NCBI RefSeq assembly: GCF_030272615.1
Contig: NC_081409.1
Span: 646,816,468 to 646,880,467, forward strand
Origin: Cryptomeria japonica
Lineage: Eukaryota > Streptophyta > Pinopsida > Cupressales > Cupressaceae
Direction: 5' to 3'
DNA length: 64,000 nucleotides
Shown: positions 11,636 through 23,321 of the stretch, one piece after another
Position numbering within the stretch: position 1 is the first letter of the stretch
Layout: every line of letters starts with the position of its first letter
Position numbers and translations under genes: made by a program
The notes under the pieces: model-generated
Told to the model about the DNA's origin: nothing
Database searches by the model: none
What the model saw: only the letters and a program-made list of their open reading frames with translations

Positions 11636-11796
11636 GTGTCTTTCTACCACCCAATTATTTTTTAAAAATGTAACATTACCTTTTTTATTAATAAATTTGT
11701 TTTTGTGCTATATTGATAAAAAAATTGTGATTTCTATACACTGCATGAACAAAACCACTATAAATTTTGTATTGACCACAACTTTTCTGACTTTAC
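11636..11796. repeat. Left part of a ~450-bp tandem duplication (unit A)
   Basis: This stretch resembles 19413-19560: both read AAGTGTCT/AATGTGTCT, then CTACYACCC, then a T-rich tract, TATTGATRAAAAAATTGT and ATTGACCACAAC/ACTGATCACAAC. Without the copia element and its 5-bp duplication, the two units would lie about 450 bp apart head to tail. The last five bases (11792-11796, TTTAC) are the copia target duplication. Confidence 0.6.
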
Positions 11797-12490
11797 TATT
11801 GGAATTTATTGTCCTGGCCACTAGACAACCCCCAACAGATATCTCCCCACCTACCTGTCAGGAGAGAGATGTAGCAAAACAACCTCGAAAAGTTTTGGTT
11901 GGGATCTCCATCCCAATATCCCCTAACGTGAACTGCACATTGGCGGTGGAAATTAATTTGGTAGGTAAGTTTTTGAATTTGGAATTTGGGGGGAATTTTG
12001 AATGGACAGAAAAGAGATAAAAGGGAGAACATTCTCTAGTCAGTAAGTGAAGCACAAAGAGAAGTGAAGATCTACAAATCACAGAGAAGAAGAAGTGTTG
12101 CTCCAAAGTGAGTGCAGAGAATAGGAACAGTAGCAACCTGTGTGTTTGTATGATTGTTTTGTCAGCTGAGCAAGATAGCTCCTAACTATATGGTGTGCCA
12201 GTTGAGTAGTGATTTCTCCTAACTGTGTGTAGCTCCAAGTGAGAATTGTTGTGAGATTAGAGAAGCTCCTGATCGCTGCCTATAGGATTAGGAATCTGTA
12301 GTTAGTGTTTACAGTTTGTTTTGTGTTTTGTAATCCAGTTTAATAGAAAGCAAGAAATATTCCATGTCTCCCTGTGTGTTATTGTTTTTAATCCTGTGGG
12401 TATGTTCCCAGCTATTTGGGAATTGAGACAACAGTCTCTATGTGCTTGTGTTTGGGTCCACCCAGCTTGAAGGATTTCATATCCTCCACA
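11797..12490 (+). repeat. 5' LTR of the copia element
   Basis: It starts TATTGGAATTTATTGTCC; the partner starts TGTTGAAATTTATTGTCC, so the first dinucleotide has changed from TG to TA. It ends ATCCTCCACA directly before the primer site. Confidence 0.9.
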
Positions 12491-12502
12491 TGGTATCAGA
12501 GC
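12491..12502 (+). promoter_or_regulatory. Primer binding site of the copia element
   Basis: TGGTATCAGAGC follows the LTR with no gap. It is a full initiator tRNA-Met type site. Confidence 0.92.
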
Positions 12503-12577
12503 TATAGAGCTATAGAGCCTAAATCCTTGTGTTTGGGCATTTGTATTTTCTAGGTGCTTGAGTTTTGTGTAGGAGAC

Positions 12578-13470
12578 ATGGCTGGAGATGAAGGAAAGAG
12601 ATGGCAGCAACCTCCGTCTTTTAATGGACAAAATTATGATGTTTGGGCCAAGAAAATGAAGACCATCATGGTTGCAAATGATTTGTGGGAACTTTGTGCA
12701 ACTAGGTTTGTGGATATGACTAATCTAGCTCAGTATGCTACCCTCACAAACAATCAAAAGAACTAGTTGAGGGAAACAAGAAGGAAAGATGCTAAGACAT
12801 TGAGTTTGATTGAAGCATCCTTGACAGAGGCAATATTTCTGAGAATAGCAGCAGCTAACTATGCTAAGAAAGCATGGGAAATCCTCCAAACAAGCTACAA
12901 GGGACTGATAAAGTCAAATTGGTGAAGCTCCACATGCTTAGAAGAGATTTTGAGACACTTCAAATGAAGGATAGTGAGTCCATTTCAGAATTTCATACAA
13001 GAGTCTCTGGTTTGTTGAACCAGCTAAGGTCAAATGGAGAAACCATAGAGGAGAAGAGGATTGTTTAGAAAATCCTCCGAATTTCGCAAAGTTTGATGTA
13101 ATAGTGATTGCCATTGAAGAGGCAAAGGATTTGTCAGTTTTGACCGTTGATGAGTTGATGGGTTCTCTTCAAACCCACGAGCAGCGACTAAATAGGTCTG
13201 CTACTTCTTCCCAAGAGAAAGCTTTCAAAGCTCAAGCCAATGCAAAAGGTAGGGGGAGAAGAAGAAACAGTAGGAGTTCAAGAGGCTAAGGTCATGGCAA
13301 TGAAGATAACTCAGGAAGAACAATCAACCAAGAGGGAGCGAACAACTCTCAAAATAACTGCAAACAAGCCAAGAAGAACAACAACTTGAATCATAGGTAT
13401 GACAAGAGCAATGTGGAGTGGTTTAATTGTCATAAGTTTGGGCATTATGCAAGAGGTTGCTGGAAAAAGA
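12578..13470 (+). pseudogene. Gag of the copia element (decayed)
   Basis: The start MAGDEGKRWQQPPSFNGQNYDVW is the usual copia Gag opening, in which the host-like N-terminal helix region is followed by LWE. Later parts match the Gag core (for example LREDFETLQMK-like and VSGLLNQLRSNG). A CCHC knuckle lies at about 13422-13467 (FNCHKFGHYARGC), with the first Cys changed to Phe. There are stops at 12765 and 13068 and frameshifts in between. It would form the particle and bind RNA. Confidence 0.85.
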
Positions 13471-14777
13471 AAGTTAATCAGTCAAAGCAAAGTGCTAATG
13501 TGGCTAATGTGAATGTGGGTGAAAGTAATCAGTCCACAACCTTCATCATGTGCAACATTGGTGAAGAAGGCAGCCCTAAAGTATGGTATTTGGACAGAGG
13601 TTGCAGTAACCACATGAGTGGTAATGATAGTTTGTTCTCATTTATTGACAAGAATGTCAAATCTAAGATCAAGATGGGGAACAATGGAATAGTTCCAGTT
13701 GAAGGAAGAGGATCTATTATGATCCGCACCAAGCAAGGTGAGAAGGAGATTGAGAATGTTTATTTTGCTCTAGGCATTAAACATTATCTCATGAGTGTTG
13801 TTTAGCTGATCCAAAATGGATACAATTTGCTGATGGAGAAGGGCAAGTGTGTCATTTTTGACAAAGATGGGAGTAAGAAAGTTGTTGTAGCAATACAAAT
13901 CACAAAGAACCGGATGTTTCCTTTGAGAATAGAGACGTGTTTCTCTTCTCAGTCCGGCACTGCACCTCCCAAGCAAGCATGCACAATAGTGAAGCAGTTG
14001 AAGGGCTTCAAGAGAAGCATTGAAGACCCTTCCAAGCTATGGCATCTCAGGTATGGACACTTGGGTTATGCTGGCTTGAGTTTATTGTCCAAGAAAAGAA
14101 TGGTAGATGGTTTGCCATGTATTGAAGAGCCTACTAGCAAGTGTGATGCTTGCATTTTGGGTAAGCCACATAGGCTTCCTTTTCAAAAAGGCAACTCTAG
14201 AAGGGCAAGAGTACCATTGGAGTTGGTGCATACTGATTTGGTTGGCCATATGCAAACCATATCTATTGGTAGAAGCCAATATTTTATGACCTTCATTGAC
14301 GTTTTCATCCATAGAACATGGGTTTATTTTTTGAAGCACAAATCTGAATCTTTTGATAAGTTTTTGTTGTTTAAAGCCCAAGCTAAAAAGGAGAGTGCAC
14401 ATTGCATAAAAGTCCTAAGGTCGGGTCATGGAGGAGAGTATACCTCCAATGATTTTGTGAATTTTTGCAAGGAAAATGGCATAAAGGAGCTTATAGCCGC
14501 ATATACTCCACCACAAAATGGCATGGTTGAAGGGAAGAATAGAACCATTGTTGAGATGGCAAGGAGCATGCTTAAAGGAAAAGGATTGCCAAATGAATAT
14601 TGGGGTGAGGCTGTAGCAACAATAGTGTATTTGATAAATAGAAGTCCAACCAAGGTGGTTCGTGATAAGATTCCGAAAGAGATGTGGTCAAAGCACAAGT
14701 GGACTGTTGAACACCTTAGAGTATTTGGGTGTGTGGCATATGCCCATGTGCCAAAGGAGGAGGTAAAAGTTGGATGA
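13471..14777 (+). pseudogene. Protease and integrase of the copia element
   Basis: The protease active site is altered: WYLDRGCSNHMSG where D(S/T)G is normal, at about 13583-13620. After a stop at 13803, the integrase part has the pre-integrase block LWHLRYGHLGYAGL with CDACILGK (zinc ligands), then HTDLVG, GGEYTSNDF and NGMVEGKNRTI (catalytic Asp-Asp-Glu region; here RSGHGGEY has lost the second Asp). It ends with the HLRVFGCVAYAHVP block. Confidence 0.88.
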
Positions 14778-15239
14778 CAAGGGTGAGAAGTGCATTTTCA
14801 TGGGGCTATAGTGTTGAGTCCAAGGCATATAGATTGTACAACCCCGTCACCAAGAAGATCATCATAAGTAGAGATGTTGAGAATGAGTCATGTAATGGCT
14901 CGATGGATACCTCTTCGTCCACCTCACAAATTGTGCCCATTGATGATGATGATGAGTATGAAGATCAGGAAGTAGCTCCTGAAAGCTCCTGACAGATCAT
15001 GATAGCTCTTGATGTGGACAAGCAGTCAAGAAGAGTGTCATAGAATTCTCAAAATTCAGTGAGCGCTAGACAGTTCCAGACAGCTCCTAAGAGCTTCGGA
15101 CGGCTCCTGACAGAAATAGGCAGAAAGACAAGCAACTAGAGGTAGCCAAAGAATCAGCTCCTAAATGCTCCCAACGATACAGATCAGAGTCTGCACAACA
15201 AAGTAGCAGTAGTAGTGAGAGTTCAGAACCCATTCTTGC

Positions 15240-16397
15240 CTCCCTAATGCCAAAGAAGATCAAGAGTCTAAGGGAGATCTACCAAGGTGAAAGGTATGAT
15301 GATGAGTTTGATAAAAATGTGAACTTTGCATTATTTTCTCATAGTGATCCAATTTATTTTGCGAATGCTATTAAGGAGGAGAAATGGTGTGAGGGCATGG
15401 ATGAGCAAATAGATGCAATAGAGAGGAATGACACTTGGGAGTTAACTGATTTGCCTCTCAACAAGCAAATCATTGGGGTTAAATGGGTCTACAAGACCAA
15501 GAGCAATCTTGAAGGCATAATAGAGCGCCACAAGGCATGATTAGTGGTCAAGGGGTACAAACAATAGTTTGCTAGAGACTATGATGAGACGTATGCCCCC
15601 ATTGCAAGAATGGAGACCGTATGAGTGGTCATAGCTATTGCAACCCAACACAAATGGAAGGTATTTCAATCGATGTGAAGTCTGCCTTCCTTAATGGAGT
15701 GTTGAAAAAAGAAGTTTATGTGGAGCAGCCGCTTGGTTATGAAGTTTCGGGTAATGAAGGCATAGGCTAAAGCAAGCTCCACGGGCATGGTATAGCAAGA
15801 TTAACTCATATTTGATGAGCAATGGCCTTGGAAAAAGTGATGGTGAGCCCACTCTTTACATCAAGACAGCTAATGGTAAGATTCTCATTGTTGTCTTGTA
15901 TGTTGATGATTTAGTTTTTATTGGCGATGATGATTTTCTCATTGCTGATTTTAAAGAGGCCATGGAAAGATAGTTTGAAATGACAGATTTGGGTCTCTTG
16001 AGGTATTTTCTAGGCATAGAAATAAAACAAATGCATGATGGTATATTTATCTCTCAAGAAATATATGCTAATGAAATCTTGAAGATATTTAGAATGTATG
16101 GTAGCAAGCCTGCACCAACACCAACAGCCATAGGTCTTAAGTTGAGCAAGGAAGATTGCAGCAGCAATGTTGACTCTGATATCCAGATTTATAGAGAATC
16201 CAAAGGACACTCATTGGCAAGCGGGTAAGAGAATCCTGAGGTATGTGAATGGCACCAAGGAATATGACAATTTTGTATAATGCAGTGAATGATTTTACGC
16301 TGATTGGCTACACAAATAGTGATTGGGCAAGAAGTGTAGATGATAGGAAGAGCACATCAAGCTATGTGTTTCTTATGGGTTCAGGGGTAATCTCATG
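15240..16397 (+). pseudogene. Reverse transcriptase of the copia element (decayed)
   Basis: Recognisable blocks are EEKWCEGMDEQIDAIERNDTW, GVKWVYKTK, a degraded YAPIARMETV block, and LYVDDLVFIGDD (active site about 15896-15920). TDLGLLRYFLGIEI follows and leads into RNase H. There are stops and at least two frameshifts between 15540 and 15900. The stretch 14780-15240 before it is a variable linker containing repeated AGCTCCTGA-like words. Confidence 0.87.
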
Positions 16398-17982
16398 TGT
16401 TGGCATTATGTGAACCGACATGATGACAAAATGATATTGTATGTTGTCATTGATGTCAATATGAGACATGGTGAGAACAGACACATGTGATAGGTGAAGA
16501 GAGAGGAACCAACATATATATGAACTGGTTTATATGCCAAAGTGAAGCAGCATATTTGTTCAAGGTGAACCGGCATATAGTTATGAGAACCGGCACATGG
16601 AAGCATTGTATGACTACCGGTTGGTAGGCAGCTTCCACTTTGGGGTTTCCGGTTGGAGTACCTCAAGTCTGTGTGACTCAATCGGTGATCTTTGTGTGAT
16701 GAGTTAGCAGTATGATGGAGGACAAATCATGTTGCCACGTAAGCTCTATGCGCGTGAAGGATCTTGCATGAAGAAGACTATTCCTATCTACCTCGGGAAT
16801 GTGCGAAGTCTGTCAAATGGTGATAATGCGTGATGGGTTATCCGCCGCCATGAAAACGGTGTATAATGGACAATGGAGAATGTCTTGAGATTGATTCAAG
16901 ATTGTTGCATTTAATGCAGTATGATTCAACGGTCAGAATCGAACCGTTTGAATTGCTTAACCTAACAGGTTTAGGGTTTAGGGTTTTTGCTACCGACCTG
17001 TATGTTTCCTATAAGGTCGATGTTGTGTTTCTTTCTGAAGTTGTTGGCAAAAGTTGTGAGTGTGTATCCAAGGGAAGTGATACGTGTTTCTTGCCAGACC
17101 AAAGGAGAGAAGAGATATCTGCAAAGTGAATGTGCAGAAGGTGAAGAGGAGCCAAAAACGGATTTGCATTAGCATTGGGTGCTATTAACAGATCATTGTA
17201 ATACCTATTGATCTCTAACCATTTCAACAGTTGTAAAATCCCCTAACAGGGTAGCCTTAACTGGCTTATTCAAAATCCCTTAAATCGGGTGGTCTTAACC
17301 GGCTTGTTTTAAATCCCTTAACCGGGTAACTTGAGGCTAATGAGTTCTGAGAAGCTTGAGAAGCTTAGGAGATCCTTTCAGCTATTGAGTTCTTGAAATC
17401 CTCTAACAAGGTGACCCTACCAGGTTTAACCCTTAACCGGGTGATCCCTAACAGGATCGGTTCCTAGCAGAACCAATTGTAATGTCCTTAACCGGACAAG
17501 GCTCCTAACAGAGCGGACTTCCAGAAAGTTCAAAAAGAAGCTTGTGGGTATTCATCCCCACCATGGTTTTTCCTAGTTGGGTTTCCACGTGAAAAATATC
17601 TGTGTCATGTGAAATGCTTTTGTCTTGTGATGCTTTGTTTTATCTGTTAAGCACATGAAGGTTCTATGTTTTATGCCTATCTATAAAACATATTGAACTC
17701 ACTGTTGTGAAGATCTGATGGTTAAGTTTACTTGATTATGCATGAGAATATAATGATACTGTAGTATTGAGCTAAGAGGAAAGCTTATTGAGTGACCGGT
17801 TCATGACTAATTGAGCTATACTAGATGTTACCAGTTGCACTCTATTTTACCGATATTCCTGTTTGTCAGTCTTTTGGAGTATTTGCTGTCAAACCGGTTT
17901 TTGACTGTATTTGTGTTTGTACTGATTCACCCCCCGCCTCTCAGTACCGGTTTGGTACTAGTGGTTCATCATTGAGTTATCA
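16398..17982 (+). repeat. Solo LTR (1585 bp) of a Sirevirus-like copia family
   Basis: It runs from TGTTGGCATTATGTGAACC to GAGTTATCA and is flanked by the direct repeat TCATG (16393-16397 and 17983-17987). It interrupts the RNase H of the host copia element; the coding frame resumes across the junction when the insert and one repeat are ignored. It carries the LTR module of this window (CCACCATGGTTTTTCC, then GTTTCCACGTG; about 17560-17597) and the GATTCACCCCCC...CTCTCAG tail. No internal sequence remains, which indicates LTR-LTR recombination. Confidence 0.9.
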
Positions 17983-18366
17983 TCATGGGCTTCTAAGAGG
18001 CAACCCATTATTGCCCTATCAACAGCCGAGGTTGAGTATATAGCAGCGAATGCAACAACATGTCAAGATATTTGGCTAAGAAGAATCTTAGCAGATTTAA
18101 AGGAAGAATAAGAGGATGGAACAACAATCTTTTGTGACAAAGTTTCAACGATTGCATTGAGCAAAAATCTTGTGTTTCATGGAAGAAGCAAGCACATTGA
18201 AATCAAGGATCACTTTATTAGAAGTTTAGTTGATAGTGGTGAAATAAAATTGGAATTTTGTAGGTCTGAGCAGCAGCCAGCAGACATTTTCACCAAGGCA
18301 TTGGGCAGACACAGTTTGGTGGGCCTCAAGAGAAATCTGGACGTAATTGATTTGAATTTTGATTGA
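17983..18366 (+). pseudogene. RNase H C-terminal half of the copia element
   Basis: After the nested LTR the frame continues with LSTAEVEY-type sequence (Glu), then a stretch ending SKNLVFHGRSKHIEIKDHF and QQPADIFTKALG, the normal closing motif of copia RNase H. It ends with TGA at 18364-18366, about 20 bases before the polypurine tract. Confidence 0.88.
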
Positions 18367-18383
18367 TTTTGTTGGCTCGAGAC

Positions 18384-18393
18384 AAAGGGGGAG
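18384..18393 (+). promoter_or_regulatory. Polypurine tract of the copia element
   Basis: The run AAAGGGGGAG lies directly before the 3' LTR. It serves as the plus-strand primer in reverse transcription. Confidence 0.9.
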
Positions 18394-19114
18394 TGTTGAA
18401 ATTTATTGTCCTGGCCACTAGACAACCCCCAACGAAGATCTCCCCACCTACCTGTTAGGAGAGAGCTACAACAGAATAGCCTGGAGAAGATTTGGTTGGG
18501 ATCTCCATCCCAATAGCCCCTGATGTGAACTACAAATTGGCAGTGGAAATTAATTTGGTAGGTAAGTTTTTGAATTTGGAATTTGGGGGGAATTTGGAAT
18601 GGACAAAAAGGAGACAAAAGGGAAAACATTCTCCAATCAATAAGTGAAGCATAGAGAGAAGTGCAAATCAGTAGATCACAAAGAAGAAGTGTGGCTCCAA
18701 AGTGAGTGCAAAGAATAGCAACAGCAGCAGCCTGTGTGTTTGTGTGATTGTTTTGTCAGCTGAGCAAGATAGCTCCTGACTGTATGGTGTGTCAGTTGAG
18801 CAGTGATTGCTCCTGACTGTGTGCAGATTCAAGTGAGCATTGTAGTGAGCTTAGAGAAGCTCCATTTTGTGTAGAACAGAGCAGCACCTGATCGCTACCT
18901 GTAGGATTAGGGAACTGTAGTTAGTGTTTACAGTTTGTTTTGTATTTTGTAAATTATTTCCAGTTTAATAGAAAGCAAGAAAGCTTGCATGTCTCCCTGC
19001 GTTTTATTGATTTTAATCCTGTGGGTGTGTTCCCAGCTATTTAGGAATTGAGACAGCAGTCTCTGTGTGCATTGTTTGAGTCAGCCCAACTTGAGAGAAC
19101 CTGATCTCTCCGCA
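18394..19114 (+). repeat. 3' LTR of the copia element
   Basis: It starts TGTTGAAATTTATTG and ends TCTCTCCGCA, followed by the target duplication TTTAC. Relative to the 5' LTR it has an extra ~25 bases near 18860. Confidence 0.9.
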
Positions 19115-19412
19115 TTTACTTTGCAAATGGCTGATGATCTCATTGTCCTGCAACAGTGGAAAATGCAAATCCGATGAAAAAGGTAAAAGACTGTTCCAAC
19201 TATATCCTCTTTGTCATCATAATGTTTCTTTTGCTTTTGATCTCAAGGAATTTCTAAATCTGATACAAATTTGAGTGATACAAGATTGCCCTTACACCAC
19301 TATAAGCTCTTACATCATTTCTCTTCCTGTTAGTTTGATTTATGTTTACTGTTTATCAGATTCTCCTTTTATTTATTCGTTCTTTGTTTAGACTTAATCT
19401 ACCTAAGCTCTT
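19115..19412. repeat. Right part of duplication unit A
   Basis: This is the continuation of unit A after the copia insertion. It parallels unit B: TGATCTCATTGTCCTGCAAC here versus TAATCTCATTGTCCCGCAGG at about 19563. Both are followed by CAGTGGAAA, a run of codons and GGTAAAAGACT, then a TTTCTTTTGCTTTTGA block. Confidence 0.6.
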
Positions 19413-19841
19413 AAAATGTGTCTCTCTACTACCCACTTTGATTTTCTTTGATTTTTAATACTATATCATTCTCTTTTTAATTAATAAAACATACAGTATG
19501 CTTTATTGATGAAAAAATTGTAATTGCTAACTGCTGCAAATTCCTTACTGATCACAACTGCTAATAATCTCATTGTCCCGCAGGAAAAAACACTTACAGT
19601 GGAAAGCACTAATCTGGAGAAAAGGGTAAAAGACTCCTATCCATATCTTCATTGGCATCATGCCTGATGCTTCTTTTGCTTTTGACCACAATGAAATTCT
19701 AAACATGATAATGACATCAGCGATATTGACCAGATTGAGAAAAGTCGCAGGAAGCACCTTAATATTGACATCATGGAAGGTGTCACCAATGATTTGAAAA
19801 CTCAACAAGATCCGCCTCAAACTGATCTCAATCTCGCGTAA
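19413..19841 (+). pseudogene. Duplication unit B with possible host exons
   Basis: A 42-bp open block at 19584-19625 is bounded by CGCAG and GGTAAAAG, good acceptor and donor contexts. It encodes an amphipathic EKTLTVESTNLEKR, a Leu-heptad type peptide. A second open stretch (about 19721-19841) ends in TDLNLA and TAA. Two 42-bp exons in the K/C region are typical of MIKC-type MADS-box genes, and the peptide fits that pattern. Reading phases do not join simply, and no MADS domain is visible. It may be debris of a host gene, or chance. Confidence 0.3.
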
Positions 19842-20459
19842 TTTTCATTATCATAATTTCTGCTAAGTAATTCCTCATCATCTCATAGGATAAAATTTAA
19901 TGAACAGATTGTGTGTGCAGCCTGTCATGAATTCCAGGGCACTCTATGTTCCATGAGATTTTCTGCAACTTACTTCAGGCGCTGTGAAGCTCCTACTCTA
20001 TTTAATGAGATCATATATTAGGAAGTCCAAATATTCCGTTAAAGTTGTTATACTCACATATCTCTCAGTTTTCTGTCTATGCTTATGATTTGTGCTTGAA
20101 GTTGAAATTTTAAGAACTTGAAAATAATTCCTAGTTTCAAATTTCACAGCGTCTTATGGTTTTCTTTCTATGATAGTTTTTCAATAAACAAATCCGTCAG
20201 AATTCCTTTCAATTGTTTTTATCCGCTATAAGTTTTTAGCAGGTGGGTAACGTTTACGCTAATGAAAATGTGAAGGAAAGAAACTGGTTGTGGGCTCTAA
20301 TGCATGTACCCAAAAAAAATTGAAAAGAAACTTTATGAAGATAATCTGAAGTTGATATTTTGGGCTCTAATACATCTCTGATCAAATCATGTTGCATCAA
20401 TCCTTGCAATATACCCAATTCTTAATTCCTAAATAATCAATCTCGTATTTTATCATTGT
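19842..20459. other. AT-rich spacer, nothing recognised
   Basis: No open frame of note, motif or repeat was seen. It could be 3' flank or intron of the possible host gene fragment before it. Confidence 0.4.
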
Positions 20460-21560
20460 CTACTAGATTCTAACATCCTCTCCATTGCTCTTTGAAATCT
20501 ACATCTTTAATAAGTTCCAACCCTGTAACTTCCAGTCGTCTTTGTGATTAATCCACTCGTCCTGCTCAACACATCTTGCTACATTGTTGGACTTACCACT
20601 CGTATGCTTCAACAAAATGGGTGACTTTGCAATTCAGGTGTCTTTGATTCTTGATTGTTGATAAATTAAAGTGCCTAATGATCAATCTACAAAACACACT
20701 CCTTTGGTGACAGTAGTGCCTTCAATCCATGCCTACACAATGGCATAAAACAACTCCTTATCATATACAGAATACCTATGCTTAGTGTGATTCAACTTTT
20801 CACTGAAGTAAACAATTGATCTTACTTCTTAGCTCCGTATTATTCCAGTTAGCATCACAATCAACCTGAAGCATTTTGTCAAAATCTGGGACTGCCAACA
20901 ATGATTACTCCATTACCCTACATTTTAGCAACTCAAAACTCTTGGGAGTAATAGATGATCACTTGAACTACTACTTGTCACCTCTCATGCTTTTTGTGAT
21001 TGGTGCATGGATATTGCTAAAGTTCCTGGTGAACTTATAGTAGAAACTTGCCAATTCATGGAAGCTTCTAGCTTCAATCAAGTTTTCAAGTGTCACCCAC
21101 TCCATAATTTCCTTCATCTTCTCAAGATACATCTTAGTCCATAGTTGTAAATCACAAATTTCAAATACCCTAACTCCTTCAATCTCTACAAAACTCGGTA
21201 GAAATGCCTCAGATGTTCCTCGTTTATGTTACTTAATATATCACCTAGATATACAGCACAAACTTCCCAATGAAAGGCCTCAATACTTCATTCCTGAGCT
21301 CAGCGAGTGTATTGGGCGAGTTGGTCCACATGGCATGATCAAGAATTCATATAGCATTCCTTTGTCTTGAAGTTCCTCTTCCATCCCTTATGTGGTCTAA
21401 AGATAGTAGTTCTTCAAAACAATATTTCACTCAAACAATCCATTGAATCATCCATACTTAATAACGAAAACCTACAGTTAATCTTATCGACAGCATACTC
21501 CATTCACCATTGGTATTTGGGTGGCGAAAGCCATTCATATAAATTTTTGTATATAGTGTT
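20460..21560 (-). pseudogene. Old Ty3/gypsy RT-RNase H fragment
   Basis: On the minus strand the sequence follows the chromovirus at 5990-7090 block by block. A degraded RT part (about 21560-21200) contains VYLGDIL, where the YLDD active site has lost its first Asp. The RNase H part includes a DCDAN-like block near 20850, a SEKLNHTKHRYS-type block and a KHTSGKSNNV-type tail (20620-20560). Many stops and indels are present and no LTRs were found. It is an old truncated remnant. Confidence 0.7.
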
Positions 21561-22979
21561 TTTAAAAAGCCCTCTCTTTTTACTGCTCTAGAAACCTGTT
21601 GTATTGACAAAGTTTTATTTCAAAATATAACATATACAGAGAATGGACCAAATTTTCATTTAAAAAAATGCCTTTGAAAGAGTTTAGGGGTAATTCCATT
21701 CTAAAGGCCTTTGAAAAATGCATATTTAAAAAAAAGAGAAAAACTAAATTTTCTCATGCAAAAATTCCCACTGAATGCTTCTATATGTCTATTAGAATAA
21801 CTTTCTCCTCTAAGAAAAAATGCCTCTTATTCTTCCTTGGACTAGTACACATTTATTTTTTCATTGTGAAGATGTTTAGCAACAACAGAGGTTTCCAACA
21901 ATGGTGGAAAATATGGATGCTACAAATCTATTTAGAACTAGTTGTAATACAAGATAATCTGCTATATTAAACTCAAAAGTATTCTTATGAATCTATTTAA
22001 AGATGGTGTAGGGTCCATATTGAAAGGGTAAAAGTTTCATATGTGGCTCTTGAAGGCTCTTTTTTAAAGATGGATATAAACCTTATCACTAGCCTACAGT
22101 TGGTGAGGCATGTGATGGTGATGATTCATTTCCATGTTCTTTTAGTTAGTATGTTGTAATATCTCATTGATCCACTACTCAATAAGGTGAATCTTCTTAA
22201 CAAACCTATATAGTTTACCCACCTCCAATTGATCCTATGTTGATGTTTCATTTGACATGGTAGGAACTATTGTATCAACATGCAATAATGCTTAGTAACC
22301 AATAAAAATTTGAATGGACTATGCCTTATAGAGCTAAACAATGTATAGTTGTAGCTATGTTGATGTAGGGCTTCCAAATATTTATCCCACGTGTGAGGAT
22401 TCATTAAATGATATATTTGTAAAATGTGAATTAACATTCAAATAATAATTGTATTGATTTGTTAATGAATTGGAGTTTACTACAATATCACCATATATTG
22501 TTGCTATAGTTTTTGCTACTACTTTTTGTGGATTCTATACAAGTGTTTAATGATAGGTCAATTTAGATTCGAAAGCAAATATTTGGATGATCATTGTTGA
22601 ATGATGTTCTTATTACTATTTATTTTAAGAACCACTAATGTTTGATCAATAGTTATTTGATTATTTGGGCATGCGAATCTCCTATTCCATTGTAGTATTA
22701 TTATCTATCGCATAACATTTGAGGAAGGACATTTGAGAATACAAAGAGATTGCATCAAGTGTAAGGAATTAAATTTACTAGTATTTGATTATGGAGTTTT
22801 TTACTATTTTAATCTTTGTAGTCATCAAACAATCACATCGCTCTACATCATCATTATTGGTCATTGCAAGCTTATATGAGTTGTATTTATTAATATGAAT
22901 TGAAATATACAGTTGGAGTAGGTATTGTAAATGATTTGAAGAATAAGTGTATTGATTATAGTTTTATGCAGATTATAAG
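21561..22979. other. AT-rich spacer, nothing recognised
   Basis: It contains short open frames only (for example 21668-21970, Lys/Phe-rich). No motif was recognised. Confidence 0.4.
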
Positions 22980-23309
22980 TGTTAGAGTAATCTTTTATTA
23001 GCTAATAATTATTTATTTAATTATTAGTCTATTATACTCTATGCTTAAGCTAAACTTAGGAATCTTATAATTCTTTAAGATTTTCACCTTTAGGATTTCG
23101 AGTATCCTCTTATAAGGATTCTCTTTTTGTATTTTCATAACAACTGTAATTATTGAATTGCATTCTTGTAGCAAAATCAAAATGACTCCTCTTTTCTAGA
23201 TCTCTGAATTCTTGCCTCCATAGCTATTTTGCTTCTCTCTTTTCTGTGACAGGTTTGCCTGCAGGTGATCTTTGGGAGCTGTAGAGTTGATTTTTCCTCA
23301 ACTCCAATA
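22980..23309 (+). repeat. 5' LTR of the short element
   Basis: Starts TGTTAGAGTAA and ends just before the primer site at 23310. The last ~19 bases (TTTTTCCTCAACTCC...) are missing from the 3' copy. Confidence 0.75.
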
Positions 23310-23321
23310 TGGTAGCAGAGC
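23310..23321 (+). promoter_or_regulatory. Primer binding site of the short element
   Basis: TGGTAGCAGAGC, a one-base variant of the initiator tRNA-Met site. Confidence 0.75.

Larger units (their letters stand above)
11797..19114 (+). mobile_element. Complete Ty1/copia element with nested solo LTR
   Basis: The LTRs (11797-12490 and 18394-19114) are flanked by the 5-bp direct repeat TTTAC (11792-11796 and 19115-19119), which proves both ends. Internal order is primer site, gag, protease, integrase, RT, RNase H, polypurine tract. Integrase before RT defines Ty1/copia. The coding region has many stops and frameshifts. A 1585-bp solo LTR interrupts the RNase H. The paired LTRs differ at many sites and by an indel of roughly 25 bp, so the insertion is old. 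Confidence 0.93.
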
